The notes: generated by a model not told the origin, from the letters alone. DNA of 64,000 nucleotides from Leisingera sp. ANG59 (GCF_013317235.1 NZ_WLCM01000021.1:1-64000), one strand, 5' to 3'. Positions 53,616 to 62,684 are shown, counted from the stretch's first letter. Numbers and translations are program-made.

Positions 53616-54376
53616 CCGAGCTCCCCAACTCCACAGACCGCAAGATGGGCCTGGTCATCGACCTGGACACTTGCGTCGGCTGCCATGCCTGCGTGATCTC
53701 CTGCAAGGGCTGGAATACCGAAAACTACGGCGCCCCTTTGTCAGACCAGAACCCCTACGGCGGCGACCCGTCGGGCACCTTCCTGAACCGGGTGCACTCC
53801 TACGAGGTGCAGCCTGCGGACGGCCATGCGCAGCTGATCCATTTCCCCAAGTCCTGCCTGCACTGCGAGGACGCGCCTTGCGTCACCGTCTGCCCCACCG
53901 GCGCCAGCTATAAACGCGCCGAGGACGGCATCGTGCTGGTGAACGAGGACCACTGCATCGGCTGCGGCCTCTGCGCCTGGTCTTGCCCCTATGGGGCGCG
54001 GGAACTGGACGTGGCAGAAGGCGTGATGAAAAAATGCACCCTCTGCGTTGACCGGATCTACAACGAGAACCTGCCGGAAGTGGACCGCATCCCCTCCTGC
54101 GTGCGGACCTGCCCCGCAGGCGCTCGCCATTTCGGCGATCTGGGCGATCCCGACAGCGATGTCTCCAAACTGGTGGCAGAACGCGGCGGCATGGATCTGA
54201 TGCCGGAAATGGGCACCAAACCGGTGAACAAGTACCTACCGCCCCGTCCCAAGGACCAGATCGAGGAGCAGATCGACATTCTCGCCCCGCTGCTGGCACC
54301 GGTCGCTGAGGAGCCGCAAGGCTTCATGGGCTGGCTGGACAAGGCCCTCGACAAACTTCCGGGAGGAGCGAACTGA
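53612..54376 (+). CDS. soeB: Sulfite dehydrogenase SoeB, iron-sulfur subunit
   Basis: A 254-residue ferredoxin-like subunit with four cysteine clusters: CVGCHACVISCK, CLHCEDAPCVTVCP, CIGCGLCAWSCP and CTLCV...CVRTCP. These would hold four [4Fe-4S] centres carrying electrons from SoeA to SoeC. ATG 53612 overlaps the soeA stop; a longer frame to 53444 lies inside soeA and is not used. Its stop overlaps the soeC start by one base. Confidence 0.92.
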   Translation: MTELPNSTDRKMGLVIDLDTCVGCHACVISCKGWNTENYGAPLSDQNPYGGDPSGTFLNRVHSYEVQPADGHAQLIHFPKSCLHCEDAPCVTVCPTGASYKRAEDGIVLVNEDHCIGCGLCAWSCPYGARELDVAEGVMKKCTLCVDRIYNENLPEVDRIPSCVRTCPAGARHFGDLGDPDSDVSKLVAERGGMDLMPEMGTKPVNKYLPPRPKDQIEEQIDILAPLLAPVAEEPQGFMGWLDKALDKLPGGAN

Positions 54377-55263
54377 TGCATCCCGCACCATCCGTCATCA
54401 TCTTCACCACGCTCTCCGGCCTCGGCTTTGGCCTCTTGTTCTTCCTCGGCCTCGGCCAGCCCGCCGTGACCGGGAAAGTGGCCTTTGTGTTCTACGCCAT
54501 AGCCTTCGGCCTGGCCTGCGGCGGCCTGTTGGCATCTACCTTCCACCTGGGCCGCCCGGAGCGCGCCTGGCGCGCCTTCACCCAGTGGAAGACAAGCTGG
54601 CTCAGCCGAGAGGGCGTCTGTGCCGTCGGTGCTCTAATCGTGATGGGGCTCTACGCGCTTGGCGCAGTGTTCATGGACAGTTATTGGACCTTGCTGGGCT
54701 GGATTGGCGCCGCTCTCAGCCTCGCAACTGTCTTCACCACCTCGATGATCTACACCCAACTGAAGACCATCCCGCGCTGGAACATGGAACTGACGCCCGC
54801 GATGTTCTTGTCCTTCAGCCTGGCAGGCGGAGCACTGTTGGCCGGTGCCGAGACTGTGGCGCCCTGGCTGCTGGCCGCCGCCGGCGCGGTGCAGCTGGCC
54901 TATTGGGCCAAGGGCGACAGGGCGCTTGAAAACTCCGGCACCAATCTGGGCACAGCCACCGGCCTTGGCGATCGCGGTGCAGTACGCGCGTTCGAGCCAC
55001 CCCACACCGGTTCCAACTACCTCCTGCGCGAGTTCGTGCATGTGGTCGGCCGCAAGCACGCGCAGAAGCTGCGGATGATTGCCTTTGTTCTGGGCTTTGC
55101 GCTGCCGCTGCTACTGATCCTGACCCCGGTTCAGGGCGTGGTTATAAAGCACGTATTCGCGGCCCTCGCGGTGCTGTCGCACCTCGCTGGCATCGCTACC
55201 TCGCGCTGGCTGTTCTTTGCCCAGGCCGAACATGTCGTTGGCCTCTACTACGGCAAACGCTGA
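54376..55263 (+). CDS. soeC: Sulfite dehydrogenase SoeC, membrane anchor
   Basis: A 295-residue DmsC/NrfD-like membrane protein with about eight helices, which anchors SoeAB and passes electrons to the quinone pool. STFHLGRPERAWRAFTQWKTSWLSREG near 54-80 is a hallmark of DmsC-type subunits. Start and stop are set by the TGATG overlap with soeB and by a strong terminator right after. Confidence 0.9.
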   Translation: MHPAPSVIIFTTLSGLGFGLLFFLGLGQPAVTGKVAFVFYAIAFGLACGGLLASTFHLGRPERAWRAFTQWKTSWLSREGVCAVGALIVMGLYALGAVFMDSYWTLLGWIGAALSLATVFTTSMIYTQLKTIPRWNMELTPAMFLSFSLAGGALLAGAETVAPWLLAAAGAVQLAYWAKGDRALENSGTNLGTATGLGDRGAVRAFEPPHTGSNYLLREFVHVVGRKHAQKLRMIAFVLGFALPLLLILTPVQGVVIKHVFAALAVLSHLAGIATSRWLFFAQAEHVVGLYYGKR

Positions 55264-55270
55264 CATTTCC

Positions 55271-55302
55271 CGGGGCGCCCAAAGCGGCGCCCCGATTTTT
55301 TT
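55271..55302 (+). terminator. Rho-independent terminator of soeABC
   Basis: Perfect nine-base stem CGGGGCGCC/GGCGCCCCG (55271-55279 with 55286-55294), six-base loop, then a run of seven T and a second T-rich stretch. It begins eight bases after the soeC stop. Confidence 0.93.
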
Positions 55303-55321
55303 GTGTTTTTTTTGCCGGCCA

Positions 55322-55348
55322 TGTCACAGACGGCTTGGTTATCTCGTC
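55322..55348 (+). promoter_or_regulatory. ECF41-type promoter, TGTCACA-N16-CGTC
   Basis: TGTCACA at 55322-55328 and CGTC at 55345-55348 are separated by 16 bases. This is the -35/-10 form I recall as the target of ECF41 sigma factors. It sits 33 bases before the carboxymuconolactone-decarboxylase-like gene that pairs with the sigma gene, implying self-regulation of the module. Confidence 0.7.
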
Positions 55349-55381
55349 CTGTTCCTGAAGCCATCAGAAAGGAACAGACCT

Positions 55382-55843
55382 ATGACCCAACGCCTTGACA
55401 CTTTCTCCGTCGCCCCCGACCTGTTTCAGCCGATGCTAGAGCAGGAAAAACTGTTCAAGGACAGCACCCTGGAGCACAGCCTGGTGGAACTGGTGAAACT
55501 GCGGGCTTCGCAAATTAACGGCTGCGCATTCTGCATCCACATGCACAGCCACGACCTGCGCGCACATGGCGAAAGCGAGGACCGGATGCAGCTGCTGAAT
55601 GCCTGGCGCGAATCCTCACTGTACTCGAAACGGGAGCGTGCCGCGCTGGCCTGGTGCGAAGCGCTGACGCGGGTGGAAACAACCGGTGCGCCGGATGCGG
55701 ATTATGAGGAGGTGACCAGGCTATTCTCGCCGCGTGAGCAAGTGGTGCTGACATTGCTGATCAGCGCCATCAACGCCTGGAACCGAATTGCAATCGGCTT
55801 CCGCACTCCGCATCCTGTCGCCGAGGAGGCAAGCGCCGCGTGA
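55382..55843 (+). CDS. Carboxymuconolactone decarboxylase family protein (AhpD-like)
   Basis: A 153-residue AhpD-like protein with the redox motif C48-A-F-C51-x3-H55 (NGCAFCIHMH). ATG 55382 has AAAGGAAC upstream and gives the normal family length; the frame is open to 55217 but that overlaps soeC. It overlaps the ECF41 sigma gene by four bases. In ECF41 modules this family is the usual partner and target, with a presumed peroxidase or oxidoreductase role. Confidence 0.9.
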   Translation: MTQRLDTFSVAPDLFQPMLEQEKLFKDSTLEHSLVELVKLRASQINGCAFCIHMHSHDLRAHGESEDRMQLLNAWRESSLYSKRERAALAWCEALTRVETTGAPDADYEEVTRLFSPREQVVLTLLISAINAWNRIAIGFRTPHPVAEEASAA

Positions 55844-56721
55844 CAGCCCCTGAAAAGAACGAAGGAACCGATGCGTTCCTGACCGCGCGGCCGCGCTTGT
55901 TCGCGGCCGCCTACCGGATGCTTGGCACGGTCAGCGATGCTGAGGATATTTTGCAAGAAGCCTACCTGCGATGGCGGGCAGCGGCGCGGGCAGAGGTGCA
56001 GAACCCAACCGGCTATTTGATGCGGATCACCACACGTTTGTGTCTGGACCAGTTGAAATCGGCGCGTGTCCGGCGTGAAACCTACCCCGGAGAATGGCTA
56101 CCTGAGCCCCTGCTGACAGAGGATGCAACCGAGCAGCTAGACCATGACGTCTCGGTTGCCCTGCTGTTGGCGCTGGAAGCCTTGTCGCCGCTGGAACGCG
56201 CCGCTTTCCTGCTGCATGACATTTTCGACAGCTCCTATGACGACATTTCCTCCGCGCTGAACCGCTCTCCCGAGGCTTGCCGCCAATTGGCTGCCCGCGC
56301 CAGGCGCAAGGTCCAGAAGCTGCGGCCGCGGGCCCCGGCCGACCCGGATCAGGGGCGGGATTTGACCGAAGCCTTCTTCCGGGCGTCCAGAACAGGCGAC
56401 ACAGCGGCCCTGACCCAGCTTCTGGCGCAGGATGTGCAGCTCATTTCGGATGGCGGCGGCAAGGCCGTAGCGGCGCTCAATCCGATCTACGGGCGGGACA
56501 AGGTGCTGCGGCTGCTGGAAGGCATTGCCCGCAAGTTCGGCAATACGGTTCCGACCCGCTGGCGGTTTTGCCGCCTGAACGGCCTGCCGGCGATTTTGAA
56601 CCTGGCCGAGGATGGTATCCTGCAAGCAACCTCGCTGGAGATCGCGGAGGGCAGAATCACAAGGATTTATGTGACCCGCAATCCGGATAAGACCCGGCAC
56701 CTGGCGGATGCTCTGAGCTGA
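55840..56721 (+). CDS. ECF41-type RNA polymerase sigma factor
   Basis: A 293-residue sigma factor. The region 2-like part is at about 15-80 (YRMLGTVSDAEDILQEAYLRW) and region 4-like at about 108-160 (LLALEALSPLERAAFLLHDIF). The SnoaL-like C-terminal extension (about 170-290) contains DGGGK and NPDKT. These correspond to the DGGGR and NPDKL motifs of ECF41, where the extension replaces an anti-sigma factor. The start is GTG 55840 inside an overlap with the partner gene. No anti-sigma gene is present, as expected. Confidence 0.92.
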   Translation: MTAPEKNEGTDAFLTARPRLFAAAYRMLGTVSDAEDILQEAYLRWRAAARAEVQNPTGYLMRITTRLCLDQLKSARVRRETYPGEWLPEPLLTEDATEQLDHDVSVALLLALEALSPLERAAFLLHDIFDSSYDDISSALNRSPEACRQLAARARRKVQKLRPRAPADPDQGRDLTEAFFRASRTGDTAALTQLLAQDVQLISDGGGKAVAALNPIYGRDKVLRLLEGIARKFGNTVPTRWRFCRLNGLPAILNLAEDGILQATSLEIAEGRITRIYVTRNPDKTRHLADALS

Positions 56722-56747
56722 AGGGGCAACCCCTCTTGCCCCTTCAG
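56718..56747. other. Perfect 12-bp hairpin at the end of the sigma gene
   Basis: CTGAAGGGGCAA/TTGCCCCTTCAG with a six-base loop, beginning inside the stop codon region. There is no T-run, so it may stabilise the mRNA end rather than terminate. The separate bidirectional terminator follows at 56791. Confidence 0.6.
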
Positions 56748-56785
56748 GGCAACACATCCCGGAGTATTTCCAACCGGCAAGAGGC

Positions 56786-56826
56786 AAAAAGGGCGGCACT
56801 CGGATGGAGGCCGCCCTAGCTTTTTT
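56786..56826. terminator. Bidirectional terminator between ECF41 sigma gene and dapA
   Basis: Stem GGGCGGC/GCCGCCC (56791-56797 with 56810-56816). AAAAA lies on the left and TAGCTTTTTT on the right, so it can end transcripts from both sides. It lies 17 bases past the dapA stop. Confidence 0.82.
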
Positions 56827-56842
56827 CAGATGCGGATAAAGT

Positions 56843-57715
56843 TTACAGCAGGCCCGCGTGCACCATGGCCGCGTCGATGGCAGCCTTGGTGCTGTCCTCC
56901 AGCGTGGTCAGCGGCGAGCGAACTTCTTCGCTGCACATGCCAAGCTTGGACAGGCCGTATTTGGCGCCTGCAAGGCCCGGCTCGATGAAGATCGCCTCGT
57001 GCAGCGGCATCAGCCTGTCCTGATACTCCAGAGCCTTGGCATAGTCGCCTGCCAGGGTAGCGGCCTGGAATTCGGCACAGAGCTTCGGCGCGACGTTCGC
57101 GGTCACCGAGATGCAGCCAACGCCGCCGTGGGCGTTGAAACCCAGTGCGGTCGCGTCTTCGCCAGACAGCTGCACGAATTCCTTGCCGCAAGCGGCACGC
57201 TGCTGGCTGACGCGGGCCAGATCGCCGGTGGCATCCTTCACCCCTATGATGCGCGGCAGCTTGGCCAGCTCCCCCATGGTCGCAGGCGTCATGTCGACGA
57301 CCGAGCGGCCGGGGATGTTGTAGATGATGATCGGGATCTCGGCACAGTCATGGGCGGCCTGGAAGTGCTGCACCATGCCGCGCTGGGTCGGCTTGTTGTA
57401 ATAGGGGGTCACAACCAGCGCCGCATCGGCCCCGACTTTCTTAGCAAACTCGACGAATCGAATCATCTCGACGGTGTTGTTGGAGCCTGCGCCCGCGATC
57501 ACCGGCACCCGGCCGGCTGCTGCTTTGACCGTTTCCGCGATGACCAGTTCATGTTCTTCGTGGGTCAGGGTCGGGCTTTCACCGGTGGTGCCGACCGGCA
57601 CCAGACCGGTCGAGCCTTCGGCAATCTGCCATTCCACCAGACGTTTGAGCGCATCCAGATCCAGCTCGCCGTTCGAAAACGGGGTAACGAGTGCTGGCAT
57701 AGAGCCTTTGAACAT
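56843..57715 (-). CDS. dapA: 4-hydroxy-tetrahydrodipicolinate synthase DapA
   Basis: A 290-residue class I aldolase-fold enzyme that condenses pyruvate with aspartate semialdehyde in lysine and diaminopimelate synthesis. The Schiff-base lysine is K160 in GVKDATGD and the catalytic tyrosine Y132 in [15 protein letters not shown] at 42-47 binds pyruvate. ATG 57715 has AAGGGAG seven bases upstream, better than the GTG two codons earlier. Divergent from the lytic transglycosylase gene. Confidence 0.95.
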   Translation of the reverse strand: MFKGSMPALVTPFSNGELDLDALKRLVEWQIAEGSTGLVPVGTTGESPTLTHEEHELVIAETVKAAAGRVPVIAGAGSNNTVEMIRFVEFAKKVGADAALVVTPYYNKPTQRGMVQHFQAAHDCAEIPIIIYNIPGRSVVDMTPATMGELAKLPRIIGVKDATGDLARVSQQRAACGKEFVQLSGEDATALGFNAHGGVGCISVTANVAPKLCAEFQAATLAGDYAKALEYQDRLMPLHEAIFIEPGLAGAKYGLSKLGMCSEEVRSPLTTLEDSTKAAIDAAMVHAGLL

Positions 57716-57845
57716 GGGCACGCTCCCTTCGCTGCAGGTGCAGGCGGCAATCCGCCGCCGTCAAGATACGGAATGCCGGTGATTTCAGTTGCTACCGGCA
57801 CGCCAATGAGTAACGTTCAAGCCTCTATCCCCGGACCGTTGGAAA

Positions 57846-59813
57846 ATGCAAGAGATGACACGCATCCTGGCCCTTATTCTGTTGATTGCGGCGGCTCTGC
57901 CCGGAACGCCTGCCCACTCCCGCGCTCTGGGCACTGCACTGGAACTGATGCGGGCCGAAAAGTGGAAGGAAGCAGCACGCGAGGCGGGCAAGCAGCAAAG
58001 CGTGGCGAGCGATATCATCGAATGGCACCGGCTACGGGCCGGGCTGGGCTCTGCCGGTGATGTGATGGCGTTTCTGCAGCGGCGCCCGGATTGGCCCGGG
58101 CTGGACTACCTGCGCCGCCAGAATGAGAACGCCATTGCCGCCACCGGGCGAGAGACCATTCTCGCCTTCTACGCCAATGACCGTCCGCAAACTGCTGAAG
58201 GCGCTCTGAGCCTGGGCAAAGCGCTGATTGCCGACGGGCGGCGCGGCGATGGCGAGGCGGAGATCGTGCTGGCCTGGCGCACCATGGCAATGGGCAGCGC
58301 CATCCAGGACCTTTACCTCCGCGACTTCGCCAAATTGCTCAAGCCGCATCACACCCCCCGGCTGGACCGGCTTCTATGGGAGGAGCATCTGGTCAGCTCC
58401 AAGCGGATGCTTCCGCTGGTACCGGAGGAGGAACGCAAACTGGCGGAAGCCCGCATCGCCCTGCAGGAACGGGCGCCTGGGGTGGATGCGAGAATTGAGG
58501 CGGTTCCAGAAAATCTGAAAGGCTCTGCGGGTCTTGCCTATGACCGTTTTGCCTGGCGCGACCGCAAACGGCTGCAGGACAGCGCTATTGAAATGATGAT
58601 GGACCGCAGCACCAGCGCCGAAAAGCTGGGAGAACCCGGAAAATGGCTGCGCCGCCGCAGCGATCTGGCCCGGCAACTAATGCGCGACGGCGATCACGAG
58701 CGCGCCTATCAGCTAGCGGCCTATCACTTCTCCTCGCCTGAGGACGGCTACGGCTATTCCGACTGTGAATGGCTGGCTGGCTATGTCGCGTTGCAAAAAT
58801 TGCGCGACCCGGAACTCGCAGCTACGCACTTCCAGCGTTTCCTCACCTCTGTAGAAACCCCGATCTCAATCGGACGCGGCGGTTACTGGCTTGGCCGGGC
58901 CTATGCGGCAATGGGCCAGGCAGACAAGGCGCACGAAGCCTACGCCAAGGGGGCTGAATACCAGACGTCGTTCTACGGGCTGCTGGCCGCCGAAAAATTG
59001 GGGCGCCCTTTTGACCCCGCATTGGTGAAACCCGCCACGCTACCGGACTGGCGGGAGGCCGCGTTCATGCAGTCCACTGTGACGGAGGCTGGGCTGATGC
59101 TGCTAAGGGCCGGCGAACTGGCACTGGCTGAACGTTTCCTCACCCATCTGGTCGAAACCCTTCCGCCGGTGCAGGCGCGCCAGCTGGGGCAGATGGCGGT
59201 GGAACTGAACGAACCGCATCTGGCGGTGATGATCTCCAAACGCGCTGCCCGTGGCGGAGTGGAGCTGGAAGGCGCCTATTACCCACTGCATCCGGTCGCC
59301 AAGCACCAGCTGCCAATGGCGGAGGAAATGACACTGGCGATTGCCCGGCGCGAAAGCGAGTTCGATCCCGCGGTCATCAGCCACGCCGGCGCACGCGGCC
59401 TGATGCAGGTGATGCCCGCGACGGCCAAGCTGGTGGCAACGGAACTGGGCATACTGGCAAACCACAAGACCTCCCGCCTGACGGCGGAATGGGATTACAA
59501 TGCCAGGCTGGGCGCCAACTACCTTGCCGGGCTGGCCGGCAAATTCCGCGGCAACGTTGTGATGATGGCAGCAGGCTACAACGCAGGCCCGCACCGCCCC
59601 ATTGCCTGGATGGAACGCTATGGCGATCCGCGGGACGGCGACCCAGATATCGTAGACTGGATCGAACACATCCCCTTCAACGAAACCCGCAACTATGTGA
59701 TGCGCGTTACCGAAAGCCTGCCGGTCTACCGGGCCCGGCTGGGCAAAGCGCCTCTACCGGTGCCGTTTTCCAAGGAGCTGATGGGCTCAACCCTTCACGC
59801 GTTCGCGCCATAG
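57846..59813 (+). CDS. Soluble lytic murein transglycosylase (Slt-like)
   Basis: A 655-residue periplasmic enzyme with a signal peptide (about residues 4-24, LALILLIAAALPGTPAHS). A long alpha-helical superhelix follows, then a C-terminal SLT catalytic domain. The catalytic glutamate is E503 in ARRESEFDP, followed by GARGLMQVMP and later AAGYNAGP, the ES, GLMQ and AYNAG motifs of family 1. It cleaves glycan strands of peptidoglycan to anhydromuropeptides. The ATG at 57855 is an alternative start. It ends overlapping the convergent EamA gene by 27 bp. Confidence 0.92.
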   Translation: MQEMTRILALILLIAAALPGTPAHSRALGTALELMRAEKWKEAAREAGKQQSVASDIIEWHRLRAGLGSAGDVMAFLQRRPDWPGLDYLRRQNENAIAATGRETILAFYANDRPQTAEGALSLGKALIADGRRGDGEAEIVLAWRTMAMGSAIQDLYLRDFAKLLKPHHTPRLDRLLWEEHLVSSKRMLPLVPEEERKLAEARIALQERAPGVDARIEAVPENLKGSAGLAYDRFAWRDRKRLQDSAIEMMMDRSTSAEKLGEPGKWLRRRSDLARQLMRDGDHERAYQLAAYHFSSPEDGYGYSDCEWLAGYVALQKLRDPELAATHFQRFLTSVETPISIGRGGYWLGRAYAAMGQADKAHEAYAKGAEYQTSFYGLLAAEKLGRPFDPALVKPATLPDWREAAFMQSTVTEAGLMLLRAGELALAERFLTHLVETLPPVQARQLGQMAVELNEPHLAVMISKRAARGGVELEGAYYPLHPVAKHQLPMAEEMTLAIARRESEFDPAVISHAGARGLMQVMPATAKLVATELGILANHKTSRLTAEWDYNARLGANYLAGLAGKFRGNVVMMAAGYNAGPHRPIAWMERYGDPRDGDPDIVDWIEHIPFNETRNYVMRVTESLPVYRARLGKAPLPVPFSKELMGSTLHAFAP

Positions 59814-60695
59814 GGTGAACAGGCCTGCTGCGATGATGATACCCGCACCGATCGCCACATTGGTGCGGATCACCTCGCCAAACACCGCCATACCCAGCAT
59901 CGCCGCCCAGATCAGGTGGAAATAAGCAAAAGGCTGCACAGCACTGGCCTCGGCCATCTCATAGCATTTGATCAGCAACCAGTGGCCCGTCACTCCGGAG
60001 ACGCACAAAAGAGCCATCCAGAACCAGTCCCGCTGGCTCATCGGCTCCCAGAACCAGATGCCGATGGCGGTCATGAAGACCATGCCCGCAACCCCGGTCC
60101 AGAAAAAGCTGGTGGCGGTGCTGTCCTTGCGCGCTGCATAGCGGGTCACCAGCCCGTAAACCGCAAACATCAGCGCCGAGATGAACGGGATCACTGCCGC
60201 CGGGTTGAACACGCCCATGCCTGGCTGCAGGATGATCAGCACACCAATCAGCCCAACGCCGATTGCCGCCCAGCGCCGCCAGCCGACGCTTTCTCCCAGA
60301 ACCGGGCCGCTTAGCGCAGCGACCAGAAGAGGATAGCAGATGAACACCGCCTGGCTCTCGATCAGGCCCAGCACGGTAAAGCCATAGACCGCCACGCAGA
60401 TCTCCCCGACCAGCAGAACGCCGCGGAAGATCTGCAGCCAAAGCTGGTCGGTCTGGGCCGCGGCCCTGATCCCGCCCGGCGCCCGCGCCGCCAGGAACAC
60501 CACAAAGGCCGCAAAGAACCAGTAGCGCACCATCACGACCATGTAGGTGTTATAGGTGCCCGCCAGATGGCGCGAGATACCGTCCTGCAGGGCAAAGACG
60601 ATGGTCGCGCCGACCATCAGCAGGATGCCCAGCGGCACGTTGTTCTGCTGCACCCGGGGCTGGGGCAGGCTTTTGGCCTGTGGAACCATGCTCAT
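59787..60695 (-). CDS. EamA/DMT-family transporter
   Basis: A 302-residue membrane protein with ten predicted helices in two EamA repeats. Features are GATIVFALQDGISRHLAG near the N-terminus, the end-of-repeat segment GESVGWRRWAAIGVGLIGVLIIL, and a second repeat ending FGEVIRTNVAIGAGIIIAAGL. ATG 60695 overlaps the mnmD stop (ATGA); the frame is open to 61034 but runs through mnmD. Probably exports a metabolite; substrate unknown. The C-terminal coding end overlaps slt. Confidence 0.88.
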   Translation of the reverse strand: MSMVPQAKSLPQPRVQQNNVPLGILLMVGATIVFALQDGISRHLAGTYNTYMVVMVRYWFFAAFVVFLAARAPGGIRAAAQTDQLWLQIFRGVLLVGEICVAVYGFTVLGLIESQAVFICYPLLVAALSGPVLGESVGWRRWAAIGVGLIGVLIILQPGMGVFNPAAVIPFISALMFAVYGLVTRYAARKDSTATSFFWTGVAGMVFMTAIGIWFWEPMSQRDWFWMALLCVSGVTGHWLLIKCYEMAEASAVQPFAYFHLIWAAMLGMAVFGEVIRTNVAIGAGIIIAAGLFTLWRERVKG

Positions 60696-61360
60696 CGCAG
60701 TACCGCCTTTGTCATATGCCGCTTGCGCCCGTAGCCGGGAATGCGGGTCACTTCGAATCCTGCCGCCTCCAGTCCGCGGCGCACGAACCCCGCCGCGGTA
60801 TAGGTCGCAGCAGTTCCGCCCGGCGCTGTGCGCGCGGCCACCCGGGCCATCAGGGCCTCCTCCCACAATTCGGGATTCTTGGCCGGCGAAAACCCGTCCA
60901 GAAACCAGGCATCCGCCTGCCCTGTCCACTCCGGCAGCGACATCCGCGCGTCGCCCTGGATCACCTCCAGTTGCAGACTGCCCAGGTCGCAGGCCCCGGA
61001 GCCCTGCCACTTGGCCAGAAACCGCTCCCCCCACGGTGCCACCGCGGGAAACGCCTCCAGCGCCTTGGCAATGTCAGCAGGCGCCATCGGAAAGGCTTCG
61101 AAACTAGTGAAGCGCAACTGGCCCTCCTGCCCTGCCTGTTCCCATGCACGCCAGGCAGCAAGCATGTTAAGCCCTGTGCCGAACCCAAGTTCAGCTATTT
61201 GAAAGCCGGGCATAAACCGCTCAGGCAGGCCATTGCCCGCCAGGAACACTTGCTCCGCCTCCGCCAGCCCGTCCTGGATCGAGAAATAGGGATCATCGAA
61301 CTGTTCCGATACCGGAACTGTGCCATCGCGCCAGCTGAGGCGGGCCTGCTGGTCTGCCAT
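60692..61360 (-). CDS. mnmD: tRNA 5-methylaminomethyl-2-thiouridine methyltransferase MnmD
   Basis: A 222-residue stand-alone version of the N-terminal half of MnmC. It methylates nm5s2U34 to mnm5s2U34 in tRNA wobble positions. The SAM motif ELGFGTGLN is at 57-65, and WFLDGFSPAKNPELW is the conserved DUF752 block. ATG 61360 matches the family start; the frame is open to 61456 into the divergent oxidase gene. It overlaps the transporter gene by four bases. Confidence 0.92.
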   Translation of the reverse strand: MADQQARLSWRDGTVPVSEQFDDPYFSIQDGLAEAEQVFLAGNGLPERFMPGFQIAELGFGTGLNMLAAWRAWEQAGQEGQLRFTSFEAFPMAPADIAKALEAFPAVAPWGERFLAKWQGSGACDLGSLQLEVIQGDARMSLPEWTGQADAWFLDGFSPAKNPELWEEALMARVAARTAPGGTAATYTAAGFVRRGLEAAGFEVTRIPGYGRKRHMTKAVLR

Positions 61361-61418
61361 GCTAATATCCCCTAAGTGAGTGTATGGAACGGCGCGACAC
61401 TGGCGAAAGGATACCGAA

Positions 61419-62459
61419 ATGGCAATGGCAGATGTAACGGTGCGCGGTGCGGGCATTTTCGGCCTGTCTATCGCCTGGCTCTGTGCCCGCCGGGGCGCGC
61501 GTGTTCAAGTGGCGGACCCGTTCGGCCCAGGTGCAGGCTCCAGCGGCGGGCTGGTCGGTGCCCTGGCCCCGCATGTGCCGGAGAACTGGAACCCCAAGAA
61601 ACAGTTCCAGCTCGAAAGCCTGCTGATGGCAGAAGGCTTCTGGATGGAAGTTGAGGCCACCGGAGGCGTCTCCCCCGGGTACGGCCGCACCGGGCGCTTG
61701 CAGCCCATAAGCGACGAACACTCATTGGAGCTTGCCCGAAGCCGCGAAGTTTCCGCACGCGAGCTGTGGAAGAACGAGGCCAAGTGGAATGTTTGCGAGG
61801 TCGGCACCCTGGGCCCATGGGTCCCGCCCAGCGCCACCGGCTATGTCATCCACGACACCCTCAGCGCCCGCCTGCATCCCCGCCAGGCCTGCGCGGCACT
61901 GGTTTCCGCCCTCGCTGTGATGGGGGTCGAGGTACAGCCGGAGGCGGCCGATCAGGGCAAGGTGGTCCACGCCAAGGGTTACGCGGGTTTGCTGGAGCTG
62001 AACGAAGCTTTCGGCAAGTCCGTAGGCGGCGGCGTCAAGGGGCAGGCTGCCCTCCTGCGCTTTCACGAAGGCGAGGTGCCGCAGCTATTTGCCGACGGCC
62101 TCCACATCATCCCGCACGCGGATGGAACCCTGGCGATCGGCTCAACCAGCGAGCGGGTGTTCGACGACGGCAGCACCACAGATGGCCTGCTCGACGACGT
62201 GATCGAGCGCGCCCGCGCCGCAGTCCCGGTCCTGCACGGCGCTGAAGTGATCGAACGCTGGGCCGGTGTGCGCCCCCGCACCAAGTCGCGGGCCCCGATG
62301 CTCGGCATCTGGCCGGGGCGTGATGGCCACTACATCGCCAATGGCGGCTTCAAGATCGGCTTCGGCATGGCCCCCAAGGCAGCGCATGTGATGGCCGACC
62401 TGCTGCTTGAGGAGCGGGACAGCATTCCGCAGAGCTTCCGGGTGGAGGACAATCTTTAA
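61419..62459 (+). CDS. FAD-dependent oxidoreductase, DAO family, MnmC-oxidase-like
   Basis: A 346-residue DAO-fold flavoprotein. The FAD motif is GAGIFGLSIAWLCARRGARV (G10-x-G12-x2-G15). A C-terminal GVRPRTKSRAPMLG and NGGFKIGFGMAPKAA block contacts FAD. The start at 61419 has GAAAGG eight bases upstream. It diverges from mnmD with 58 bp between. Since MnmC in enterobacteria fuses a methyltransferase to such an oxidase, this may be the separate cmnm5U34 oxidase. The DAO family is broad and an amino-acid oxidase is the alternative. Confidence 0.8.
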   Translation: MAMADVTVRGAGIFGLSIAWLCARRGARVQVADPFGPGAGSSGGLVGALAPHVPENWNPKKQFQLESLLMAEGFWMEVEATGGVSPGYGRTGRLQPISDEHSLELARSREVSARELWKNEAKWNVCEVGTLGPWVPPSATGYVIHDTLSARLHPRQACAALVSALAVMGVEVQPEAADQGKVVHAKGYAGLLELNEAFGKSVGGGVKGQAALLRFHEGEVPQLFADGLHIIPHADGTLAIGSTSERVFDDGSTTDGLLDDVIERARAAVPVLHGAEVIERWAGVRPRTKSRAPMLGIWPGRDGHYIANGGFKIGFGMAPKAAHVMADLLLEERDSIPQSFRVEDNL

Positions 62460-62667
62460 CCCCCGGCTCCCTTCGCGCGCTGCCGAGGCAAAGGAAGCAC
62501 CAGCCGCAGCGCAGTACGCGCGGTTTGCCCATGAGGCGGCACAGGGCTTCATGCAATCGGTGGGCCTACTTGAGGGGCAGCGGTGCCGGTCACGCGCTGC
62601 TCAGCAGTGACATACGAGCTGGAAACTGTCCGGGGGACAATTTCAGTTTCGAACCGGCCGAGCCCAT

Positions 62668-62684
62668 GCGCCGCACAGCGGCGC
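62668..62684. repeat. GC-rich intergenic hairpin, dispersed repeat copy 3 (degenerate)
   Basis: Seven-base stem GCGCCGC/GCGGCGC with loop ACA, followed by CATGCCC. It resembles the hairpins at 5225 and 41899 but is shorter. It sits in the 291-bp gap between the convergent oxidase and FMN-reductase genes, which otherwise holds a second hairpin (GCAGGGG/CCCCTGC, 62719-62741) and no credible gene. Confidence 0.45.
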
